Shown: positions 44,401 to 55,271, numbered from the stretch's first letter. The stretch is 64,000 nucleotides of DNA from Thelonectria olida (GCA_020736575.1 JAGPYM010000024.1:124001-188000); one strand, 5' to 3'. Notes: generated by a model from the sequence alone, not told the origin. Numbers and translations are program-made.

Positions 44401-44961
44401 AAACGGAGCTCCCATGGTGGCTCATGAAGCCCTTGCGATCCATGGGGCCGTGGAGCGGTCGTAAAGGTCTGTGGATAAGATGCGAAGAGATTTCCGAGTG
44501 TATCTTCGTCGCCGACTCCGTAGTATTGGCCGATACTTGTTCCAATGCTGCTCGCTGAGCGAGGTCTATTCGCAAGTAACGGCGAGCTGAACCTGGCTTG
44601 TCAGCTCTGCCGCTGTCGTTTTCGGGGGCATAATTGGTCGCTAGGGCTGGGGCTTCGGGTTCGACATCTCGAATTGCTCTCTGAGCTAGGAGGTGACTCA
44701 GACTGGAACATGGCGAAGGTCCTAATTGTCGACAGTTGAGAGACACTGGTGGTGGATAACTTGCTGATGGAGAGCTTAATCGAGTCGCGTCAGCTATTAA
44801 GGTAAGATTAAGGAGAGCTAAGCTCCTGGTACTTCGGGGGCTTTGGCAGAATTCTGCCTGCACTAACAAAAAAGTGATTGACGAATCAGAGGCTGTAAAA
44901 GTCATGCGTCCCTAAGGCTCATGCGTCCCTATCAATTCTTCATGCGTCCCTATCAATTGCC
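41436..44961 (-). mobile_element. complete-looking MULE (Mutator-like element), 3.5 kb
   Basis: Both ends carry inverted repeats of about 65 bp, starting GGCAATTGATAGGGACGCAT. Each is made of three copies of a GGGACGCATGA core with spacers. The left and right repeats differ at only a few bases. CTAGAGTT flanks the element on both sides (41428-41435 and 44962-44969), an 8-bp target-site duplication. The transposase frame runs on the minus strand. Near-identical ends plus an intact duplication mark a young insertion. MULEs usually make 8-11-bp duplications. Confidence 0.88.
41700..44600 (-). CDS. MULE transposase with FAR1-like N-terminal region
   Basis: From the internal Met at 43766 there are 688 residues, but the frame is open upstream to a TGA at 44603-44601. 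That extra ~278 codons encode Pro-rich linker and a FAR1/WRKY-GCM1-like zinc region (FAKANGFGIAKYNGYSYKGR, RKCGCKW), so the true protein is longer and must start in an upstream exon; an acceptor-like CCAG lies near 44594. The transposase core has EVISFDNTYNTNRFKL (first Asp), DVIITDFDDQM (second Asp), LCIYHIN, and SGTEASNNNIKS (Glu). A SWIM-like Cys/His motif follows (DCSVSVELGIPCCHKV). The C-terminus has two similar AT-hook-like repeats (RRGRAPGSLNKLTLARMELE, and WGRPLGRRNKSTLARLELE). No internal stop is seen, so it may be functional. Confidence 0.85.
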   Translation of the reverse strand, partial: QARFSSPLLANRPRSASSIGTSIGQYYGVGDEDTLGNLFASYPQTFTTAPRPHGSQGLHEPPWELRFDHEIHLSNDFPTFGRQSLRTRIPIPGPEADPLPSSSPPQLAQEQPSPPRTDFQSALKLVREVIGTDRRLTLELARSYERVRQWREGWGYSPLSSDALESPPPYSPPREPSTQAPSPQEIRSSPLRISSSPAPDLIPNPPIPGGIFPTIETLFESVNTFAKANGFGIAKYNGYSYKGRKIRYSLRCDRYGDPRPSRGAGLRQRKSRKCGCKWMVIAEALEEGKWVLRQHSNPEHSQHNHGRSIRPSAHPSHRRLTTPVRATIESTSRRVGIRARDVRAVVQEQHPESTFTQRDIYNARALINRDKLNGHTPTAALIKLFDEIDIPYVVKWADDEPSRLVGLVWTFSYCLQMWKRFPEVISFDNTYNTNRFKLPLFQATGQTCLGSVFNAAFGLIDNERREGFQFLSESIRQLTEQHSIRQPDVIITDFDDQMKAALNDQFPDVQQQLCIYHINSNVLLKSKQKWVKGRSSSSSPDSSDGEESTAQARAELSPKDRQLVHAPAAEDIPHSYQGVLMMWKLVLFAETEDAHEKAWRNLCREFDDQRAILRYLHGTYMPVRAQWARCFIRKYRNFGIRVTSGTEASNNNIKSYLLNGMSHLYRLVEAIQDMMKDQERDFNDACAADEVLTAREYMGSSSEYLGELRIAISSKGLGLINKQYRLARKAMPTGKNPFPKPLGDCNDDCSVSVELGIPCCHKVYSKLGSATPFTKWEVHPRWRLRKPSSQDPYRRILDPKIATALRGRPKNTTQAVPARLAIGAGSQPSSQPASQGPSGYRRGRAPGSLNKLTLARMELEASQQASSQASPERRWGRPLGRRNKSTLARLELEASQQASSRASTSNQCQTRSQSAILGPGRTTGVRASGRKTQPSIRRRRSQWELLNSDEEVLPSIVVRGDVDSCS

Positions 44962-45567
44962 CTAGAGTTTTACATTTTATGTAATTATTGGCCTTTCACT
45001 ATCTCGGTTTCAGGGCATGGATTGTGGTGTAACGGCTCATGACCGAAGGGTTGGCTGCAGCTACATATCAAGAGGATCAAGCAATAGAATCAATGGTTCT
45101 GGCGTCATCATCTACTATATTGAGCCCACCGCTTCCTTCGAACCTATCCAATGCCAGTCCGTCATTGGACGAGTGTATAGTTTTACCTACCTAGAGCGAA
45201 CAACTGTGGTGATATCCTTCTGCCAACGTCAGCCCCCTCTAACGATAAGCCCCCCAATGGCGACGGGTAAGGCTTGGCGTGACAAAAAAAATCCAGCAAC
45301 ATCCTCCTGGTGAGTATGGCTTCCTCGGCGCCTTTACCATCGATTAGCATCATAACCACTACGTCAAATGGCATGATTGTGGCTAGAAAACTCACTTGTT
45401 GCTTGACTCCTTACACCGAAGCAGTCGAACAAGGTATAGGAACTCCAGCGGCTGGGTTGGCCTCGCTGCTAGGCTTGCCAGGCAGTCACGGTTGGATCAG
45501 TGGCCTTGATCTACTGTTAGCAGACGGACCCTCGCTCGGCCGTCTTAATTCCAGTGGCCTTACGAGA

Positions 45568-45735
45568 TCATACAGCAGATTTCAGCATCTGGACGATGGT
45601 GTGGCTACCTAACATCTCAGCCAAGGCAAGTGGCGTGAAAGGGATATCGGCATAGAAATCCGGCCGAGCACCATACTTGAGCAGTAGCTCTACCGCTTTG
45701 TGGTTTTCATGCTGCACTGCCCGCAATAACGGCGA
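45568..45735 (-). pseudogene. ankyrin-repeat protein, last exon
   Basis: The exon reads SPLLRAVQHENHKAVELLLK, then YGARPDFYADIPFTPLALAE and MLGSHTIVQMLKSAV before a stop: one complete and one partial ankyrin repeat. Its acceptor is strong (branch TACTAATA, then CATCAG at 45741-45736). Upstream are only two duplicated introns with 3-nt remnants between them, not further ankyrin exons, so the gene has lost its 5' part. Ankyrin arrays are frequent C-terminal domains of fungal NLRs, but the origin of this piece cannot be told. Confidence 0.6.
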
Positions 45736-45863
45736 CTGATGATCGTATTAGTAAAGAGATCGATTCAGATTCGATCAGGTTCACCCACACGCTAGAATAG
45801 AAGAGAGGACAATATTAGCGCACGAATTGAAAAAATTCAGATCATCTCAAGTCTGGGCTGTTC

Positions 45864-46003
45864 ACTTACTCGCTACAACGGCCAAAGGCGGCGGTGTCAG
45901 TCATTGGTAGAGAGATCAGACCAGATCATGTTCACTTACGTCCTGCAACAGCCAAAGGCGGTAGTGTCAGTCATTGATAGAAGATTAGAGCGAATCATGT
46001 TCA
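45864..46003 (-). repeat. 70-bp tandem duplication of an intron
   Basis: Two 70-bp units lie side by side. On the minus strand, the complete inner intron (45939-45873, 67 nt) has GTAAGTGAAC at its start, a TGACTGAC branch-type site and TTGTAG at its end. The outer unit keeps the acceptor TTGCAG (45948-45943) but its donor is lost. Between the acceptor of one and the donor of the next are only 3 nt (GAC at 45942-45940, CGA at 45872-45870). Confidence 0.6.
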
Positions 46004-46330
46004 CAATATGGTGGTTTCACATCCCGGTGGACGTCCGGGAAAGAAGCTCCCGGAACGGCCCCTCCTCGCCGAGTCCCCGCGCCGAGCCAGACGAAACTGT
46101 TTCGAAACCTTTTCGAAACAACAAACTCGGGCTGTTGTGAGGTGGCATTCAGGTGGCTGGAAAGAATCTGATTGTGGCTGGAAAGGATGGGCCAGAGAGG
46201 GCGCGGAAGGAAGAACCTTTCGGAACTTACGTTCCTTCAGGCACCAACCCCAGCCCCAACCCCACTTTTCTTTTCTTCTTTTTCTTTTTTCTTTTAGCCT
46301 TGGGACAGTAGTGAGCCAGGATGGTAGCTG

Positions 46331-46500
46331 TTGGGACCACTTCCTGGTCCTTAAACTCCCAGTGGCTTGGATACTGAGCCCAATCAGGATAACTATATCT
46401 TTAAAAATAGAAAGCGACCCAAAACTGGGCTCAGTGGTCCTGTTTCTTGACCATTGAGTCCAGTTCGTTAGGATCGAATTAACCATCTTGTCTGCTATCG
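46331..46500. repeat. dispersed repeat, copy 2 (relative at 32264-32536)
   Basis: It starts TTGGGACCACTTCCTGGTCC, runs through AAAACTGGGCTCAGTGGTCC and ends at GATCGAATTAACCATC. Compared with copy 1, about 100 bp near the 3' end are missing, and the second hairpin arm is incomplete. Confidence 0.65.
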
Positions 46501-47054
46501 TATGTATCACCTCCAGAATCATCTTATCGCGCAACCTCTGAGCTCCGAGCAGTAGAGCAACGTAGGAATCAGCCCGGCCGTGATTGTCCCTGGGCCAGGG
46601 ACCGAAACTTGGCTTGGGCGCGGTCCGCCCGCGCCCCGGGAGCGGACAAATAATGACTCGAGCTATACGGCTCAATCGGTCCTTAACACGCCACGCCAGG
46701 TCGACGCCTTAGCCTGTAAATTACTTTTGCCTAATGCCAGCCTAGAGCGGCATTAGGCAAACTCGCGGCAAACTGCAGGAGCCACTGGCCAATCCGCCCT
46801 CGACACGCAAAGCGACGGAATGGAATGGAATAGAATGGAATGGGATTGATTGCGTCATAGGCCCTGCAGGCTAAGCTATTTGTAGTTCGAACGATGTTGA
46901 GAAACAGGCCTGCAACAGCCAGACATCTGCCTAGTCGGGTTCTGATTTCAGGTTGTGGGGAAGAAACAACTCCTCTCCTGCCGCGAGTTGACGTCTGTTC
47001 CCATCGCGACCTCACATCATTTACCCGACCCTGAATAGGCGATCAGCATCTATT
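46501..47054. other. upstream region of the second NLR
   Basis: No gene seen. It contains a short run of GGAAT words (about 46815-46842). It presumably holds the promoter of the NLR starting at 47055. Confidence 0.35.
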
Positions 47055-50041
47055 ATGGAGGAAGCGATCGCCGCGCTCAGTCTCGCTTCATGCATCTTGC
47101 AAGTGATCGATTTTGGGACCAAAGTCGCGTCCACAGCCTTCAAAGTCCACCAGACTCTGCGCCGTAGCAAAGAGGACGTCGATGAGGTCTCTCAGTTGCG
47201 TGATGTCTATAAGTACCTTGCTTCCACCTTGGATGACATTCGGACACAGCCTGACAGAACGGGGCCGCCCGATACTGCGGACGAGGGCATCCGAAAGCTC
47301 GCAAAAGATTGTGAAGTTCTTGTCAAGGAGTTGCTGCAGACTCTCAAGATTATGGGTTTTCGGATGCGAAGCCCACAGGCAAGAAACTTTGGCAAGCCGT
47401 TAAAAACCACTGGAGAGGGGATGAAATCCGCTCTTTACAAAAGACACTCGGCGAATATAGGGCGCAGCTGACCCTGAGCCTACTCATGTCGATGCGGTTG
47501 GGACCTGTGATCCTAAATGTTCAAACTATAGATGCTGACGTTAACTTCAGCGAGTATGCTACCCGATCCTATTCTCAGCAAGAAACGATCCTTAGGCAAC
47601 TTGAAAACGGGACTAGCCATGATATGAGCAAAGACAGAAACTTGTCGGACAGAATTGGCATGTCTGTTCTAGAATATGTAACATCCAAGCTGGATCACCA
47701 ATCAAAGTCGCACCAAAGACGTCTCCTGCTGAACGATATCATTCACGCCATACAGCAGGACTCCACAAGCCCTAGTAGGGACGAGGCGTGGTCAGATGAG
47801 TTACGTGTGAGCGACGACCTCTATAATCAATCTGTCCATACGCTGCTGTCAAGTTTAGAGTATAAGGGGATGAAGGACAGAGCGAACAGAATACCAGAAG
47901 CCCACAAGACTACGTTTCGGTGGCTATTTCAAGACGGCAACGACGACAAATGGACCAACTTCAAAAACTGGCTGCAATCGGATGACAAACTGTACTGGAT
48001 CACTGGTAAAGCCGGCTCAGGTAAATCGACCTTGATGAAGTACATTTGTCAGCCAGCCAGTCTCCACAGCGGGCGCCGGAAACCAACCTGCCGCGAGTAT
48101 CTGGAGGAATGGAGTGGCAATAAGGAACTGGTCATCGCATCGTTCTACTTTTGGAACTCTGGCATCCAAATGCAAACCACCCAGAAGGGCCTCCTGATGT
48201 CGCTCCTAAGGCAGATGATCGAAGGATGCCCAGGCCTCGTATCGTTCGCATGCTCCAATCGATGGGAGACATTATGCCTGTTTGGTTACAATCCTCCAGA
48301 TTGGGAGGAACAAGAATTGCGCAACGTGTTTCAGCTTGCCGTCAAGAACATAGGCCGCTGTGGAGCAAGAGTGGCCTTGTTTGTTGACGGACTCGACGAG
48401 TTCCAGGGTAAACCGGAAGATCTCATCTCGCTCTTTAAGGATATCCAGGACTACACCGACTTTAAACTCTGCGTTGCGAGTCGGCCGTGGACAGAGTTCG
48501 AGGACGCATTTGAGCGCAAGCCTTACCTCAGGCTTGAGAACTTGACCCATGACGACATCAAAAGCTTCGTGACTTCTAAATTCGAGAGCGAGCAAATGTT
48601 TGCCAAGCTTCGCCTGCGAGAGAGAGATTTCTCTGACCAACTGATTGAATTAGTCGTTTCGAAAGCCTCAGGAGTATTCCTCTGGGTTACTCTGGTCGTG
48701 TCATCTCTGATTGCGGGCATGGGCTTCGCCGACCGGGTGTCAGATCTCCACAGAAGATTGGACATGCTACCACCGGACCTTACAGATCTTTACGGGAAGA
48801 TGCTCTCGAGTCTCGATCCATTCTATTTGGAACATGCTGCTCAGCTTTTCGGCCTCGTAGACGCGAGTCCAGATCCCATGAATCTTGTGCTCGCTTCTTT
48901 TGCAGACGAGGACGACTCCATGTCAGCCCTGAATCGCAATGTTGAGGTTCTTTCAGATGAATCCATCCGGCTCCGCATAGATACAATGCGCCGGCGTATA
49001 AACAGCCGATCAAAGGGATTGCTTGAGGTCAAAGGTCGCAGTTCAACGCCGCATGGGCTCGATTTTGAGATTTCAAGCCATAGCGCCTATACAGTCCAGT
49101 ACCTTCATCGGACAGTAAAGGACTATATAGAGAGTGAGAATGTCCAGAGAACCTTACGCTCAGCGATGGAATCGACTTTTGACCCTCATCTCAAACTCTT
49201 AGCGGGCCACCTTGCTTATATCAAGGGAATGGAAATAGGCAGGGTTTCTTGGCAAGATCTGTGGGAGAATCATTTCTTCAGATGCTTCCAGCACGCCCGG
49301 GCCGTCCGGTCCGAGGGCATTCCTGCCATGGTTCTTCTGCTTGATGATTTGAATAAGGTCGGCTCCACCGTTCTGGAGAATATAAGACAGTGCCAAAATC
49401 TTGTACCAAGAAGACTATGCACATGGGATACCGGTGTTCCCACATTTTTAAGAGAGCAAGAGGGACCCTTGACGGACAGACCATTCGGCAGGGATTTCCT
49501 ATCACTAGCAGCTGCTTGCAATGTTACGGAATATGTGCAAGCCAAAGCACCACATGAAATCGTCCATCGGCCGCTGCCCATCCTCATGGATGTCTTGGTC
49601 GACGGACACAAGTACATGGCGTCATTACCTTCAAGGGGAGAGCGTGACACGCAGGCTATGCTGTCAATGATCCGGTGTCTACTCGACAAAGGCGCAGACC
49701 CGAAGTTCATAATGAAAGGACCTGCACTAGACTGCGCTACAACGTCGCCTCTGATAATGGCGGTGGTGAACTTGATGGAGACGGATGATGAGAATTGGGC
49801 AGAAATTGTTAGGCTACTGGTCCGCTCTGAAAAGTTTGATAGGAAGACCCTGGATCGCAGTATTTACGATTACATGGAGCGAAAGAACTTAACCCCACCT
49901 CCAGCCAACCTTCGCAACTTCATACCGCTCTGGCGCCTGAGGAATGCCGTACGTGATGCCTTGAAGGATGTTGGCCGAGGAGGTAACCCGGACTTTCGCA
50001 CACTTTGGACTAAGTTGGAGGCGAAGCACATTTTATTATGA
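47055..50041 (+). pseudogene. NLR-like STAND protein: helical N-terminus and NACHT (frameshifted)
   Basis: Frame 1 (from 47055) begins MEEAIAALSLASCILQVIDF and encodes a helical N-terminal domain like that of other fungal STAND proteins. Near 47363 the reading must shift by one base: LLQTLKIMGF is followed, in the frame of the long ORF, by DAKPTGKKLWQAVKNHW and LQKTLGEYRAQLTLSLLMSM. The long frame then has NACHT: LYWITGKAGSGKSTLMKYIC (Walker A), ARVALFVDGLDEFQG (Walker B), LCVASRPW (sensor), and a winged-helix-like end, TVQYLHRTVKDYIES. The C-terminal ~300 residues include one ankyrin-like stretch (MIRCLLDKGADPKF). No WD or clear repeat array is present. Role by family: intracellular non-self or stress sensing. 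No intron signals explain the shift. With one base restored it would be ~960 residues. Confidence 0.82.
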
Positions 50042-50809
50042 TCACACTGCTGTTATGTACAAGAAAGTCTGTGTTCTGCTAAGAAGGAATCAATCGCAAC
50101 TCTACCGTTGAAGGCTGTGTTTGGGGATGTCGGCTTGGTCGTTCACAAGTGATGGGTTAGGAGCCTGTCTCAGCTCCGCTACATAGCCATGCCTGACCAG
50201 GCAGCATAGAGATACAACGGGGATATTTGCCTTATACGGGAAGGACACGGACATGGCGATGCTACATGATACAACGAGGTAGCTCCGACAGGATGATCAA
50301 GCTTCTCCCACAGCCATCCTCACCACAGGATGTTGTCGTATGCGAAGCCGGTCTGACATCCCTGGGCGTAATACAACGTCCAGGCATATCATCGGGCCCT
50401 GAACCAGTTGAGCAGGTTGAAGGATTTGGCATGGCCATGTCAGCGTTGCCCTGGGCCTTTAGCCTTTCCGTGCCGTTAGTCCGCCCGACCGGCGCGATAA
50501 GAGTCAGTCTTGTCCCCTGATAACTACTAAGCTCTGCCACGGATCCCTCTTACCTGGGGGCGAATAGTGGCGTCTACGACGGGCAGGGTACGAAATACGA
50601 TGGGGAAAATCTCCTTTGAAAGATTTCGATCCGTCTTAGAGCGCTATGGAGTAAGCATCTACACTGGACGGATCTCCCCCGAGTCCTTATTATTATTTGG
50701 GGATAATAGGAGCCAGCAGACCAGACGATGGTCTGGGAAAACTTGGCACAGCAATCATTGATCCATACCTCAGCTCTAGCGGCCTCTTTTGGCCACTCTG
50801 CTAGATAAG
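50042..50809. other. no gene recognised
   Basis: Downstream flank of the second NLR. Opposed ORFs of 90-100 codons overlap each other and have no motif. Confidence 0.35.
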
Positions 50810-51430
50810 GATGGGAACTTCTGATGGTAAGGCATACCGGTACTGGTACTCTCTACTGCACGCCTCCCCAGCATACAGTTTACGCCAGCATCCCCGGGGA
50901 CATATGACACAACTACTATGCAAGGCAAAAGGGCTTGGACTCCAGTCTTCCAGGGATTATGGAATCATGGAGGCGAAGGTTTTCGCGGAAGCAGCGGCTG
51001 TGCCATTCCCCTCGATAGCTCTTAGAGTAAAGCCCGGAACGGCCACTATGGAATGTAACAGCCAACAGACATCGTAGCACCGCTTGGGAGAAGTGTTCCA
51101 TAACGATCTTAGCGGCTATGTGTAACTGAAAGTGCATCACGCAGGACTTGCTGAAGGATTTTGAATCCACTGATGGCTGAATTCCACCAGAGTGTCTGCA
51201 GGCTCCTTGAAGCTATGGGAGGGTTCCTCCGGCCTGGATCTGCTCCATCAGTGACAAATACCCTCTTTGTAATCCCGAAAAAGGGGGAAATATTGAGAAG
51301 AAGTAAGACAAAAACTCTGACACTGTCTTGATCTCATCAGTATGCTCGCAAAAGGAGACTTTGAAAGACCGTGCTATTGGTGGTGATTCCGTTGTGATCC
51401 TCTTCAGGTGTCGAATCCCATCAAGCCTTG
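50810..51430. repeat. dispersed repeat, copy 2 (relative at 34420-34935)
   Basis: Same orientation and block order as copy 1. On the minus strand it keeps AAKIVMEHFSQAVLRCLLAV, but the frame is interrupted by stops. No terminal repeat or flanking duplication was found for either copy. Confidence 0.7.
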
Positions 51431-52071
51431 CATAGTTACATGATGCCAGGGGCAGTTGACCTCAATAAATGCCGCAAGATCATATTTCATTGTAATGTGC
51501 CTCCCGTGCAAGGATCAGTGAAACGCGGCAGATGGGCTCAACCGGGAAGCGTTGGCTTAAACTAGAAGGATACGCCGTGATGCTATTCTCTATTTATACG
51601 CCCGGCATCCCCCCAGTGCCCCGTCATTGTCGACTGACAAATCCTAGCATGATTATGAGCTCAAGCGTGTACGCTGCTCTTTAAAAGAGCTTCATAGAAC
51701 AAATTTAACACCATTTCCTTCCACTGTGGCTAATCAAAGCCATATGTGGAGGTTGGCGTGGCAGATGTGGCTGTGGCTGCGCTGTGCCACCAACACCCCG
51801 CCCAATTTCAGCCCGAAGCTGACTTTCATTTCCTCTTTCCTCATGGGCTCCCGCACTTCAGCCAGTGTCCAACGGAATCCGACTCTCCTACTCCTTGATA
51901 GATGCTAAGCACTTGATTTCATTTTGAGTAAGCTTAGGCTGTCAAACTCCAGCGATAAACCTCCCGAGATCGAAGAACCGACCAAGCCAATTGAGCACCC
52001 GTCCGAATTCGTCTTCCTGAAGATCTCATGTCTTGACGTTCTTCCATACAACTAGCCAAAGCGCTTAGACG
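51431..52071. other. upstream region of the third NLR
   Basis: No coding frame with support. A TATTTATA box lies at about 51590-51597 and may serve a nearby promoter. Confidence 0.35.
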
Positions 52072-55059
52072 ATGCGGAAGAGAGAATTTGAGCTTGAGAA
52101 TAATCGAGGAGCTACATCTGGCGCAGAGAAGAGGAGGAAGATAGATGGTGATGATCAGACATCGACGCCCAATGCGCCTAAGCGGAAATTAGCGCACGAG
52201 GACTACACGGTTGGATGGATCTGCCCGTTGGAGGTGGAGCAGATCGCTGCCTTGGAGATGCTGGACAAGGAGCACGACCGTCTGCCGCAACCTCCAACGG
52301 ATCACAATGTATATAACCTTGGGAGCATCGCCGGCCACAATGTCGTCATTGCAGGACTCCATCAGCCAGGCAACAACCCCGCGGCTACAGTCGTTACTCA
52401 GATGAGAACGACTTTCCCGAGCCTGAGATTCGGCCTATTGGTTGGCATCGGAGGTGGCGTTCCTGTGAAGACTGACAATGGAATGATCCGGCTCGGAGAC
52501 GTCGTGGTCAGCAAACCGGCCGGTAGACATTCTGGTGCGGTACAATACGACCACGGAAAAGCCAAGGCTGGCCAGTTCGAGCGTACCGGCGCTCTCGCCC
52601 CACCGCCGGCAGTGCTTCTCAATGCCGCGCAAGACCTAGCGGCGAAGCGAGCCAGGTCGCGCAAGGATCCCGTCGAAGAGAATATCAAGAGGATCGACAC
52701 AAGCATTCGAGGACTGCGAAGGTACAAACACCCGGGCGCGGCGCAGGATCATCTATACACCAGACTACCCACATCGGGAGCCTGGAATGCCTTGCGACGA
52801 ATGCGGCTGCAACCCTTCGCAGCGGGTCCAGCGACCATCTGACGAGGAGGACGACGAACCGTACGTGGTGGTCCATAGGGGAACGATCGCATCTGGTGAG
52901 CTGGTGATCAAGGATGCTATCTTGAGGGACCAACTAGCCAAGGAGCACGATCTGCTGTGCTTTGAGATGGAGGCAGCAGGCGCTTTGGCTGACTTCCCTT
53001 GCATCGTCATCCGGGGAATCTCAGACTACTGCGACTCTCACAAGAATGATCAGTGGCACGGATACGCGGCTGCTGCTGCGGCTGCATACGCGAGGCAGCT
53101 CTTCGTCCACATGCCAATTGATGAAGTGAAGCGGTGTGTACCGGCATCTGATAGTTAACTAGACTCGCGCTTTTCGCTGATCAAACATAGTGATGTCTCT
53201 GAAACTGCTGAAGAGAACATCCATCATATGAAACTCCGACAAGGTGACCAAGATCGTGAGAAAATTCTGGATTGGCTCACACAAATAAACTACGGGCCCC
53301 AACAAAGCGACTACATCAGTCGACGACAACCAGGCACTGGTCAGTGGCTTCTAGACTCGGCGGAATTCAAGGCATGGGTGGAGACTGGCAAGCAGACGTT
53401 GTTCTGTCCAGGCATTCCCGGAGCTGGAAAGACAATCCTCACATCGATCGTGGTCGAAGAGCTCACTACTCGCTTTGGAAATAACAAAAGCATCGGTGTT
53501 GCATACCTCTACTGCAACTTCCAGCGGCAAGACGAGCAGAAGGCTGAAGATCTCCTCGCGGGTCTGCTGAAGCAGCTAGCTCAAGGTCAATCTTCTCTGC
53601 CAGACAGCGTGACATCTCTCCACGACAAGCACAAGGACAAGATGACGCGACCATCATTCGATGAAATCTCGAGGGCTCTCCAGTCCGTGGCCGCTCTATA
53701 CTCCAGAGTCTTCAATCGTCGACGCCCTTGATGAATGCAATGACTGCCGGAGGAAGCTCCTCTCGAAGCTCGTCAACCTTCAGACAAGCCAGGGAACAAA
53801 TATCTTTGCGACATCGAGGTTCATTCCGGAGATTGTTGATCGCTTCAAAACCAGCATATCACTGGAGATTCGTGCCAGCGCGGACGATGTGGCAAGATAC
53901 CTGCAAGGTCACATAGGGCAGCTACCATCTTTCGTCCAGCGGGACAGAGAGCTGCAAGAAGAGATCAAGACGGGGATCTCAGACGCCGTCGATGGAATGT
54001 GCGTTCTCACTAATAGGAAGAGTAACGCAACCACTGACTATCCACAGGTTTCTTTTAGCGCAAATATATCTTGGTTTGCTTGACGATAAAATGACACCGA
54101 ATGATATCCGAAGCGCAATGGCTGTCTTCCCGAAGCAAGGTCGAGGACTAGGCGAGGACAAGAAAGCCCAAGTACTAGCTAATGCGTACGAGCAAGCTAT
54201 GGAGAGAATCAACGGACAGAAGCCGGGTTTCAGGAAGCTTGCAATGGATGTTCTGTCATGGATCACGTGCGCGAAGAGACCTCTTACTACGTCGGAACTT
54301 CAGCATGCCCTTGCAATACAGACGAGAAAGCCTGAGCTCCACTCTGGTGACCTGCCACACATCGAAGACATGGTATCTGTATGCGCTGGATTGGTAACGG
54401 TCGATGAAGAAAGCCGGACCATCCGGCTGGTCCACTACACAACGCAGGAATACTTCGAGCAGACGCAGGAACGTTGGTTTCCGACAGTGCAAACCAATAT
54501 CACAGCAATCTGCGTTACTTACCTCTCATTCGGAGCCTTTGAGGCTGGGTGTTGTAAAACGGATGAGGAGTTTGAGGAGCGGCTGTGGTCAAATCCGCTC
54601 TACGACTACGCTGCCCACAACTGGGGATATCATGCTCTCAAGGATACAACATCGGATCAAGTGGTCATCAGTTTTCTGGAGAGTGAAGCCAAGGTCGAGG
54701 CATCGAGTCAAGCGCTGATGGCCAAGCGATATTCATGGCAATCAATGTATAGCCAAGTATTTCCCAGGCAAATGACGGGACTACACTTGGCAGGATACTT
54801 TGGAGTAAGCAAGGCCGCAGATACACTCCTTAGACTGGGGCACAGTCCAAATCTGAATGATAGTTATGGCAGGACGCCGCTGTGGTATGCTGCTGCGAAC
54901 GGGCGCGAGGCCATCGTCAGGCTGCTGCTCGATACGGACAATATTGACATCAATGCGAAGGATGACAATGGCCGGACGCCGCTGTTGTATGCTGCCTGGT
55001 GCGGGCACGAGGCCATTGTCAAGCTCATACCACAAGATCGAGAACGACGGACAACTTAG
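52072..55059 (+). pseudogene. NLR: nucleoside-phosphorylase-like domain, NACHT, ankyrin (two frameshifts, truncated)
   Basis: The N-terminus (KRKLAHEDYTVGWICPLEVE, GSIAGHNVVIAGL, GLLVGIGGGVP, LGDVVVSKP, then LCFEMEAAGALADFPCIVIR and GISDYCDSHKN) is a PNP_UDP-type phosphorylase domain, a common trigger domain of fungal NLRs. Inside it, near 52757, the frame shifts (HLYT then PDYPHREPG in the next frame). An intron at 53134-53190 leads to the NACHT exon: [19 protein letters not shown] is Walker A. Near 53732 a second shift separates ALYSRVF from VDALDECND (Walker B). Another intron lies at about 54000-54048. The winged-helix part ([20 protein letters not shown]) and HYTTQEYF follow, then two similar ankyrin repeats ([39 protein letters not shown]). 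The array stops abruptly near 55025 and the ORF ends at 55059, so further repeats were probably lost. Confidence 0.85.
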
Positions 55060-55271
55060 CTTTCAACAATTCGGTTCAAATACCAAACAATCTAAGTGCT
55101 TCAGAATGCGGTGTCCTTTACACCAACTGCTGACCGGAAGTTCGGACTTCCAGCCTGCCAGTCAGCAGCCTTTCTGAACAGTTGAGAGACCTTCCTTCCG
55201 GTTTGATCAAATGTATGACCTTTTGGTCCGTTTGATGTGACAAAAGCAATGAAAAAAGCTTATTTCACTTA

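Noticed and set aside
46001..46675. 224-codon minus-strand ORF
   Set aside because: It runs through the dispersed repeat copy at 46331-46500 and low-complexity K/W/G-rich sequence from a pyrimidine tract, without any domain.
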